5,118 bases of DNA from Streptomyces speibonae (GTDB lineage: Bacteria > Actinomycetota > Actinomycetes > Streptomycetales > Streptomycetaceae). The DNA lies in assembly GCA_000715605.1 (NCBI GenBank), contig KL568523.1, forward strand, positions 36,850 to 41,967. Direction: 5' to 3'. This document shows, one piece after another, positions 1 through 4,740 of the stretch. Numbering within the stretch: the stretch's first letter is position 1; every line of letters starts with the position of its first letter. The position numbers were made by a program, and so were the translations under genes. The notes beneath the pieces were generated by a model. That model had not been told where the DNA came from, did no database searches, and saw only the letters and a list, made by a program, of their open reading frames with translations.

Positions 1-590
1 TCCTGGTCGGCCCCACGCACCATGTCGGTGTCGGTCCACGACAGATAGCCGACGCCCACCTTCACGCCCCGGTACCCGACTTCGGCGCGCAGACTGTGCG
101 CGTACGCCTCCACACCGGACTTGGAGGCGCAGTACGCCGTCATCATCGGCGCGGGGGTGATCGCGGCGAGGGAGGCTATCTGGAGCAGATAGCCCCGGCT
201 CTCGGCGAGCAGCGGCAGGAACGCCCGCGCGGTGACCGCCGATCCGATCAGGTTGACCTCGATCACCCGCCGCCAGGACTCCGGGTCGGAGTCGGCGAAC
301 GGACCGCCCGTGGCCACACCGGCGTTGGCGACCACGATGTCCACCCGGCCGAACCGCTCGCGCACCTCGCCCGCGACACGGGCCATCGCCTCGTGGTCGG
401 TGACGTCCGCGTACCAGTGGTCGCTGTCGCTGTGCAGCCGCGCGGAGACGTCCTTGAGCGCGTCCGGCTCCAGCCCGACCAGCGCCACCTTCACGCCGCG
501 CGCGGAGAGCTTGCGGGCGAGCAACTCCCCCACGCCGCGGGCCGCTCCGGTGACGACGGCGACCTTTCCTTCGAGACTGACCCTGCTCAT
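1..590 (-). CDS. Short-chain dehydrogenase/reductase (SDR), C-terminus beyond window
   Basis: This is a cytosolic NAD(P)-dependent oxidoreductase of the classical SDR fold that interconverts an alcohol and a ketone/aldehyde; the substrate is unknown. The window holds 196 residues from the ATG at 588-590, and the C-terminus lies past the left edge. Visible motifs are the cofactor glycine motif TGAARGVG (residues 14-21), the DV pair at 62-63 contacting the adenine ring, NAG (89-91), catalytic Ser140, and the YCASK active site with Tyr153 and Lys157. The usual Pro-Gly after the active site is replaced by Leu-Ser (183-184) just before TDTDM, as I recall from SadH-like actinobacterial SDRs. The start is fixed by AGGAG five bases upstream and by an ATGA overlap with the stop of the preceding hydrolase gene, which implies translational coupling. 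It is the third gene of the monooxygenase operon and may oxidise the alcohol released by the hydrolase or supply the ketone. SDR family is near certain; the role is inferred. Confidence 0.93.
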   Translation of the reverse strand, partial: MSRVSLEGKVAVVTGAARGVGELLARKLSARGVKVALVGLEPDALKDVSARLHSDSDHWYADVTDHEAMARVAGEVRERFGRVDIVVANAGVATGGPFADSDPESWRRVIEVNLIGSAVTARAFLPLLAESRGYLLQIASLAAITPAPMMTAYCASKSGVEAYAHSLRAEVGYRGVKVGVGYLSWTDTDMVRGADQ

Positions 591-1531
591 GTGCTCTCCT
601 CGACGGCGGGTTCGGCGGGACGGTCCGCGCCGGGAAGGTGGGCGGCGGCCAGCGTTCGGATCTTCTCGGTGACGAGGCCGGGCGCCTCGACGGGCGTCAT
701 GTGGCCGACCCCCGGCAGTTCGGTGAGGCCGAGGCACCGCGGCAGCGCGGCGGCCAGTGTGCGGGCGTGCACGGGCGGGGTGAGCCGGTCCGCCGCGCCC
801 GCGACGACCTCGGTGGGCACGCGCAACTCCCGTGCGGCATGGTCGAGATCGAGCTCGGCGAGGACGTGCGACCAGGCGTGGCGCACCCCGCGCGGGCAGG
901 CGTGCACGATGCGGGCGCAGGCCTCGACCATGTGCGGCGCCGAAGCGGGCCCCATCGTCCCGTACTTGAGGATGCGGCGGGCCATCGGTGTGACCGGTCC
1001 GAGCGGCAGCCGGGAGCCGAGGAGGCGGCCGGTCAGCCAGGTGCGCGCCCGCCCCGGCCGCATCGGCACCACCGTCGACTCGGGCACCAGCCGCGACGTG
1101 CCGGTGCTGCACAGCAGCGCGGCGGCGGCGTGCTCGCGCAGCGCGGGCCGGGCGGAGGCGGCGATCACGGCCATCGCGCCCATGGAGTGGCCGGCGAGCA
1201 CGGCCCGCTCTCCGGGGGCGAGGGTGGCGGTGAGCACGGCCTCCAGGTCGTCGGCGAGCGCCCGGGTGCTGCACACCGGGCTCGCAGGTGTGCGTCCGTG
1301 GCCGCGCTGGTCGTAGGCGATGACCCGGTGGCCGGCGGCCAGGTCGCGGATCTGCGCCGCCCAGAAGGCGGTCGAGCAGGTCCAGCCGTGGGCGAGCACG
1401 ACCGCGGGGGCCGCTTCGGGTCCGTGCACCTCGACGTGCAGCCGGGTGCCGTCGGCGGAGACGGCGGTCAGCTCGCGGGCGGCGACGGGCGGGGCGTACG
1501 GCCCGGAGGTGACGTGGGTGCGGCGGCTCAC
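587..1531 (-). CDS. Alpha/beta-hydrolase (probable esterase)
   Basis: This 314-residue protein has the alpha/beta-hydrolase fold and is probably a carboxylic ester hydrolase. The sequence shows an oxyanion-hole HGW (48-50), the DQRGHGRT strand-turn (74-81), the nucleophile elbow GHSMG with Ser116, a likely acid Asp248 in AGAADRLTPP, and the catalytic histidine His277 in GVGHMTP. A cap region of about 80 residues follows the nucleophile. There is no signal peptide, so it is likely cytosolic. The GTG start overlaps the stop of the monooxygenase gene as GTGA and is preceded four bases away by the Shine-Dalgarno-like GGGGTGA. Its own stop overlaps the next ATG. Placed between a Baeyer-Villiger monooxygenase and an SDR, it probably cleaves the ester or lactone made by the monooxygenase; that role is inferred. 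Other alpha/beta-hydrolase activities (lactonase, epoxide hydrolase, haloperoxidase-like) cannot be excluded from sequence alone. Confidence 0.93.
   Translation of the reverse strand: MSRRTHVTSGPYAPPVAARELTAVSADGTRLHVEVHGPEAAPAVVLAHGWTCSTAFWAAQIRDLAAGHRVIAYDQRGHGRTPASPVCSTRALADDLEAVLTATLAPGERAVLAGHSMGAMAVIAASARPALREHAAAALLCSTGTSRLVPESTVVPMRPGRARTWLTGRLLGSRLPLGPVTPMARRILKYGTMGPASAPHMVEACARIVHACPRGVRHAWSHVLAELDLDHAARELRVPTEVVAGAADRLTPPVHARTLAAALPRCLGLTELPGVGHMTPVEAPGLVTEKIRTLAAAHLPGADRPAEPAVEEST
596..600 (-). promoter_or_regulatory. Ribosome binding site of the SDR gene, inside the hydrolase gene
   Basis: AGGAG on the minus strand lies within the last codons of the hydrolase gene, five bases before the SDR ATG. 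Together with the ATGA overlap at 587-590 it fixes the SDR start and indicates coupled re-initiation. Confidence 0.75.
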
Positions 1532-3048
1532 GCGGTCACCCCGGTGTTCTCCCGGGTGGGCCGCGGCCGGTCGGAGGCGGCGCGCAGGACGGCGTACTCG
1601 GCGAGGTCCACGCGGCGCGTCTCGCGCCGGAACTCGGCCGTCCTGCCCGGCCAGATGGTGGTGTTGCGTCCGTTCGCGTCGAGGTACCAGCTGACGCAGC
1701 CGCCGGTGTTCCACACCGTGCGTTTCATCCGCTCCTGTACCTGGTGGTTCCAGGCGCGTACGGCGCTGGGGCGGGCGTCGAGGGCGACCCGGCCGCCCAG
1801 GACGTCCAGCTGGCGCAGGTAGTCGGCCAGGTAGTTCAGCTGTGACTCGATCATGTAGATCATGGAGGAGTTGGCGAGGCCGGTGTTGGGCCCGACGACC
1901 GTCATCCAGTTGGGGAATCCGGCGGCGGACGCGCCGCGCAGCGCCTGCATCCCGCCCGCCCAGGCCTCGGCGAGGGTCCTGCCGTCGGCGCCGACGACCC
2001 GTTCGGCGATGGGCATGTCGGTGACGTGGAACCCGGTGCCGAACACGATCGCGTCGACCTCGGCCTCGGTCCCGTCGGCCGCGACGACGGTCGACCCGCG
2101 CACCTCGCTCAGCGCGCCGACGACGTCGACGTTGGGCCGCGCGAGCGCCGGGTAGTACGTGCTGGACAGCAGGATCCGCTTGCAGCCGATGCGGTAGTCG
2201 GGGGTGAGCTTGGCGCGCAGGGCCGGGTCCTTGACCGCGCGGGCCATGGTGCGCTTGGCCAGCTGACCGACGAGGCGGAGCTCGCCCGTGTGCTTGGTGA
2301 ACGCCTGGATCTCCAGCTCCCGGATGCCCCAGAGCAGTCCGCGGCGGAGCTTGGTGGTGAACGGCAGGGTGCGGTGCAGGGCCCGCTCGGCGGCGCTGAT
2401 CCGCCGGTCGGCGCGGGGCAGGACCCAGGCGGGCGTGCGCTGGAAGAGGGTGAGCCGGGAGACGAGCGGCTGGATCGAGGGCACGATCTGGATCGCGGAC
2501 GCGCCGGTGCCGATCATGGCGACCCGCTTGCCGCGCAGGTCGTAGTCGTGGTCCCAGCGGGCGGAGTGGAACACCTTGCCGGGGAAGGTGTCGAGCCCGG
2601 GGACGTCCGGCAGCCTGGGCTCGGAGAGCGCGCCGGTGGCGGAGACCACCACATCGGCGCTGAGGTTGCCGCTGCTGGTCTCGATGTCCCAGCGCAGCCG
2701 CTCGGCGTCCCACGCCATCCGCTTCACCTCCGAGTCGAAGCGGATGTGCGGGCGCAGGCCGAAGAGGTCGGTGACGTGCTCCAGGTAGGCGCGGATGTGC
2801 TCCTGCCCGGAGAAGGAGCGGGGCCACTCGGGATTGGGCGCGAAGGAGAAGGAGTACAGATGCGAGGGCACATCGCACGCACACCCGGGGTAGCTGTTGT
2901 CGCGCCAGGTGCCCCCGACGCTGCCCGCCCGCTCCAGCACGACGAAGTCGGTGATCCCCTCGCGCCTCAGCCGGACGGCGGCCCCGAGACCGCCGAAACC
3001 GGACCCGACCACCGCCACCCGTACATGTTCGTGCTCGTGCTCGGCCAT
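1528..3048 (-). CDS. Type I Baeyer-Villiger flavin monooxygenase
   Basis: This 506-residue FAD- and NADPH-dependent monooxygenase inserts one oxygen atom next to a carbonyl, turning ketones into esters or lactones. FAD binds the first Rossmann motif GSGFGG (15-20) and NADPH the second, GTGASA (180-185). Two fingerprints separate it from generic flavin monooxygenases: GGTWRDNSYPGCACD (45-59) and FPGKVFHSARWD (155-166), the latter fitting FxGxxxHxxxW[P/D]. A late FGTGF (336-340) matches the C-terminal flavin motif. Length is normal for the class and I see no membrane segment. The start is chosen because GGAGG sits seven bases upstream of this ATG; an in-frame ATG six codons earlier (3064-3066) would lie upstream of that ribosome site. 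The N-terminus has an unusual Glu-His alternation (EHEHEH, residues 3-8). It is the first gene of the operon, divergent from the MerR regulator, and its stop overlaps the hydrolase start. Substrate is unknown; class assignment is strong. Confidence 0.94.
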   Translation of the reverse strand: MAEHEHEHVRVAVVGSGFGGLGAAVRLRREGITDFVVLERAGSVGGTWRDNSYPGCACDVPSHLYSFSFAPNPEWPRSFSGQEHIRAYLEHVTDLFGLRPHIRFDSEVKRMAWDAERLRWDIETSSGNLSADVVVSATGALSEPRLPDVPGLDTFPGKVFHSARWDHDYDLRGKRVAMIGTGASAIQIVPSIQPLVSRLTLFQRTPAWVLPRADRRISAAERALHRTLPFTTKLRRGLLWGIRELEIQAFTKHTGELRLVGQLAKRTMARAVKDPALRAKLTPDYRIGCKRILLSSTYYPALARPNVDVVGALSEVRGSTVVAADGTEAEVDAIVFGTGFHVTDMPIAERVVGADGRTLAEAWAGGMQALRGASAAGFPNWMTVVGPNTGLANSSMIYMIESQLNYLADYLRQLDVLGGRVALDARPSAVRAWNHQVQERMKRTVWNTGGCVSWYLDANGRNTTIWPGRTAEFRRETRRVDLAEYAVLRAASDRPRPTRENTGVTA

Positions 3049-3055
3049 CCCGAAG

Positions 3056-3060
3056 CCTCC
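3056..3060 (-). promoter_or_regulatory. Ribosome binding site of the monooxygenase gene
   Basis: GGAGG on the minus strand lies seven bases before the ATG at 3046-3048. It is the strongest Shine-Dalgarno in the window. It decides the start, because the in-frame ATG at 3064-3066 lies upstream of it. Confidence 0.85.
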
Positions 3061-3079
3061 ACGCATCGCTCGGAAAGCT

Positions 3080-3095
3080 GCCAGTGAACACTGGC
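3080..3095. promoter_or_regulatory. 16-bp palindrome, candidate operator in the monooxygenase leader
   Basis: The arms GCCAGTG and CACTGGC are perfectly complementary over seven bases around a central AA. The site lies between the candidate -10 box (3105-3110) and the ribosome site (3056-3060), just after the predicted transcription start. A dimeric regulator bound here could block the operon. The divergent MerR protein is the obvious candidate, but a TetR-type protein encoded elsewhere could also use such a site. Confidence 0.55.
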
Positions 3096-3104
3096 GCAAT
3101 GGGG

Positions 3105-3110
3105 AGCGTA
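3105..3110 (-). promoter_or_regulatory. Candidate -10 box for the monooxygenase operon
   Basis: TACGCT on the minus strand fits the actinobacterial TAnnnT -10 consensus and would start transcription near 3098, giving a leader of about 50 bases. No convincing TTGAC-like -35 is seen 16-19 bases upstream, which would suit an activator-dependent promoter. A competing -10 candidate, TACGGT, lies at 3117-3122 on the same strand. The choice between them is inference. Confidence 0.4.
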
Positions 3111-3115
3111 GAGCA

Positions 3116-3152
3116 GCACCGTACTGATGGGTAGGGGGTGCGCACCGATACT
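3116..3152. repeat. Near-identical direct repeat GCACCG(A)TACT in the divergent promoter region
   Basis: GCACCGTACT (3116-3125) and GCACCGATACT (3142-3152) differ by one inserted base, and their starts are 26 bases apart. The second copy overlaps the self-complementary GGTGCGCACC (3137-3146). They lie between the two divergent genes and could be half-sites for a regulator. Chance occurrence in GC-rich DNA is possible. Confidence 0.35.
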
Positions 3153-3163
3153 TACCGCCGGTA
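3153..3163. promoter_or_regulatory. 11-bp palindrome upstream of the MerR -10 box
   Basis: TACCG-C-CGGTA has perfect 5-bp arms around one central base and ends five bases before the TAGGCT hexamer at 3169-3174. This is the -35/-10 spacer of the regulator's own promoter, where MerR-family proteins usually bind, so it may serve autoregulation. The arms are short, so the call is tentative. Confidence 0.35.
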
Positions 3164-3168
3164 CGCCC

Positions 3169-3174
3169 TAGGCT
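3169..3174 (+). promoter_or_regulatory. Candidate -10 box of the MerR regulator gene (leaderless)
   Basis: TAGGCT fits TAnnnT and ends seven bases before the GTG start, so transcription would begin at or next to the start codon. No Shine-Dalgarno is visible before the GTG, which agrees with a leaderless mRNA. I see no good -35. Confidence 0.5.
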
Positions 3175-3181
3175 TTCCGGT

Positions 3182-3850
3182 GTGGCAGCAGACAGCGAAG
3201 GACCCGGTGAGCGGCGCGAGTACCGCATGGAGGAGCTGGCGGAACTGGCCGGCATCACGGTGCGCACGCTGCGCTTCTACCGCGAACGCAAGCTGATCCC
3301 GCCGCCGCGCCGCGAGGGCCGTATCGCCTGGTACGACGACCAGCACCTGGCCCGGCTGCGCACGATCACGGCGCTGCTGGAACGCGGCCACACGCTGAAC
3401 GGCATAGCCGAGCTCGCCGAGGCCTTCGACCACGGCCGCGACGTCGGCGACCTCCTCGGCATGGACACCCCCACCGAGGAGACACCGGTCCGCCTCACCC
3501 CCGAGGAACTCGCCGACCACTTCGCGGGCGAGGTCACCCCGGAGAACCTCGCCGCCGCGCTGGACCTCGGTTACCTCGGCGTCGACGGCGAGGAGATCGT
3601 CCACATCAGCCGCCGCCTGCTGGACGTGTCGTCGGCCCTGGTCCGCGAGGGCATCCCGCTGGCGGAGGTACTGCGCACCGGCGCGGAGGTCCGCACGCAC
3701 GCCGACGCCCTGGCCGACCTCTTCGCCACCCTGATCCTCCGCCACGCCCCGGAGGAGACCCTCCACCGCCTGCGCCCCCTGGCCCGCAGCGTGGTCGACG
3801 CGGAACTCTCCCTGGCCCTGGACCGCCGCCTGCGCAAGCAGGACCAGTGA
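3182..3850 (+). CDS. MerR-family transcriptional regulator
   Basis: This 222-residue DNA-binding regulator carries an N-terminal MerR winged helix-turn-helix (about residues 14-83). The recognition region EELAELAGITVRTLRFYRER is followed by the wing with REGRIAWYDDQHLARL, and then the usual leucine-rich helix. The remainder (about 95-222) looks helical, with a conserved-looking LTPEELADHF stretch, and matches no effector domain I can name. The whole protein has no cysteine, which argues against thiol-based metal or redox sensing as in MerR, CueR or SoxR; a small organic ligand is more likely. The GTG is the first possible start after an in-frame stop at 3125-3127. The first ATG, residue 16, would cut into the HTH domain's leading YRMEELAELAG. 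The gene is divergent from the monooxygenase operon across 133 bases, making it the probable local regulator. Family is near certain; target and ligand are inferred. Confidence 0.93.
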   Translation: MAADSEGPGERREYRMEELAELAGITVRTLRFYRERKLIPPPRREGRIAWYDDQHLARLRTITALLERGHTLNGIAELAEAFDHGRDVGDLLGMDTPTEETPVRLTPEELADHFAGEVTPENLAAALDLGYLGVDGEEIVHISRRLLDVSSALVREGIPLAEVLRTGAEVRTHADALADLFATLILRHAPEETLHRLRPLARSVVDAELSLALDRRLRKQDQ

Positions 3851-3865
3851 CGGGAGGCTGTACTC

Positions 3866-3893
3866 ACGGGCGGCGCGTCAGCCCGCCGCCCGT
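3866..3893. terminator. Hairpin between convergent genes, candidate bidirectional terminator
   Basis: A perfect 10-bp stem (ACGGGCGGCG at 3866-3875 with its complement at 3884-3893) encloses an 8-base loop. It lies over the 27-base gap between the convergent MerR and nuclease genes and covers the nuclease stop codon. No T-tract follows on either strand, which is common for Streptomyces terminators but leaves the call uncertain. Confidence 0.5.
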
Positions 3894-4690
3894 TCGTAGA
3901 CGACGGTCACCGGGGCGTGGTCCGACCACCGCTCGGCGTGGGTGGCGGCACGCTCGACATACGCCTTGACGGCGCGCCCGGCCAGCCCCGGCGTCGCCAT
4001 CTGGTAGTCGATCCGCCACCCGGTGTCGTTGTCGAACGCCCGCCCCCGGTACGACCACCACGAGTACGGCCCGTCGACCTCCGGATGCAGCGCCCGCACG
4101 ACGTCGACGTACCCGCCGTCCGCCGGGTCGAGCACCCGGGACAGCCACTCCCGCTCCTCCGGCAGGAACCCGGAATTCTTCGTGTTCCCGCGCCAGTTCT
4201 TCAGATCGGCCTTCTCATGGGCGATGTTCCAGTCCCCGCAGACGAGGACTTCGCGCCCCTCCGCGGCCGCCCGCTCACGCAGCCCCTTCACGTGGGCGAG
4301 GAACTCACCCATGAACCGCACCTTCTCGTCCTGACGCCCGGTCCCGACCTCCCCGGACGGCAGATACAGCGAGGCGACGGTCACACCCGGCAGGTCGGCC
4401 TCCACATACCGACCGCTGCCGTCGAACTCCGCCGACCCGAACCCGGTCCGCACCCGGTCGGGCTCCCGCCGGCTGTACAGCGACACCCCGGCCCGTCCCT
4501 TCGCGGCGGCGGGCGCGTGCACGACATGCCACCCCTCGGGCGCCCGCACCGGCTCCGGCAGCTGCTCCGCCTCCGCCCGCACCTCCTGCAGGCAGATCAC
4601 ATCGGCGGAGGTCCCGGCCAGCCACTGCACGAAGCCCTTCTTGGCGGCGGCCCGCAGCCCATTGACGTTGACGGAGGTCACAGTAAGCAT
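3878..4690 (-). CDS. xth: Exodeoxyribonuclease III / AP endonuclease (xth family)
   Basis: This 270-residue Mg-dependent nuclease of the endonuclease/exonuclease/phosphatase fold cuts DNA at abasic sites and trims 3' ends in base excision repair. Every catalytic motif of the family is visible: NVNGL with Asn10, LQEV with metal ligand Glu36, Tyr109 in SLYLPSG, GDWNIAH with Asp153 and Asn155, WRIDYQ with Asp228, and the terminal SDHAPV with Asp257-His258. Length is that of E. coli ExoIII (about 268). The start MLTVTSVNVNGL matches the family N-terminus. An in-frame ATG 11 codons upstream (4721-4723) would add residues the family lacks and has no ribosome site. The chosen ATG also lacks a Shine-Dalgarno, but TATCGT lies six bases before it, suggesting a leaderless mRNA. 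It is convergent with the MerR gene and divergent from the GNAT gene. Streptomycetes often carry several xth paralogues, so it may not be the only one. Confidence 0.95.
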   Translation of the reverse strand: MLTVTSVNVNGLRAAAKKGFVQWLAGTSADVICLQEVRAEAEQLPEPVRAPEGWHVVHAPAAAKGRAGVSLYSRREPDRVRTGFGSAEFDGSGRYVEADLPGVTVASLYLPSGEVGTGRQDEKVRFMGEFLAHVKGLRERAAAEGREVLVCGDWNIAHEKADLKNWRGNTKNSGFLPEEREWLSRVLDPADGGYVDVVRALHPEVDGPYSWWSYRGRAFDNDTGWRIDYQMATPGLAGRAVKAYVERAATHAERWSDHAPVTVVYERAAG

Positions 4691-4696
4691 CAAGGC

Positions 4697-4702
4697 ACGA
4701 TA
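4697..4702 (-). promoter_or_regulatory. Candidate -10 box of the nuclease gene (leaderless)
   Basis: TATCGT on the minus strand fits TAnnnT and is separated from the ATG (4688-4690) by six bases, so the transcript would begin at the start codon. No Shine-Dalgarno is present. No clear -35 is seen. Confidence 0.5.
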
Positions 4703-4727
4703 CGACACTCCATGTCCGCGCATGTTT

Positions 4728-4733
4728 TACGGT
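4728..4733 (+). promoter_or_regulatory. Candidate -10 box of the GNAT gene (leaderless)
   Basis: TACGGT fits TAnnnT and is separated from the ATG at 4741 by seven bases, with no purine-rich ribosome site between them. This suggests a leaderless mRNA. Its upstream half overlaps the divergent nuclease promoter. Confidence 0.5.
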
Positions 4734-4740
4734 AATCGGC

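Noticed and set aside
96..1822. Long plus-strand open frames antisense to the hydrolase and SDR genes
   Set aside because: The translations are low-complexity Arg/Gly/Ala/Pro sequence with no motif, and lie opposite genes with full catalytic signatures.
3064..3066. Upstream in-frame ATG for the monooxygenase
   Set aside because: It lies upstream of the GGAGG ribosome site, which is ideally spaced for the ATG at 3046-3048.
2026..3087. 353-residue plus-strand open frame antisense to the monooxygenase
   Set aside because: It is rich in Gly, Ala, Asp and Pro and has no recognisable domain. The opposite strand encodes an intact monooxygenase.
1532..3145. Long open frame on the minus strand upstream of the hydrolase start, which would give an 852-residue protein
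   Set aside because: Its N-terminal two thirds is arginine- and proline-rich sequence in another frame of the monooxygenase gene. Domain content begins only at the GTG at 1529-1531. It is a by-product of high G+C.
3152..3766. 204-residue minus-strand open frame antisense to the MerR gene
   Set aside because: It has no domain features and is the shadow of a clear helix-turn-helix gene.
3182..3850. MerR regulator as a metal or redox sensor
   Set aside because: The protein contains no cysteine, so the thiol ligands used by such sensors are absent.
4721..4723. Upstream in-frame ATG for the nuclease
   Set aside because: It adds 11 residues not typical of the family, has no ribosome site, and would begin upstream of the likely -10 box at 4697-4702.
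3917..4735. 272-residue plus-strand open frame antisense to the nuclease
   Set aside because: It is Pro/Arg/Leu-rich with no motif, while the minus strand carries all exonuclease III active-site residues.
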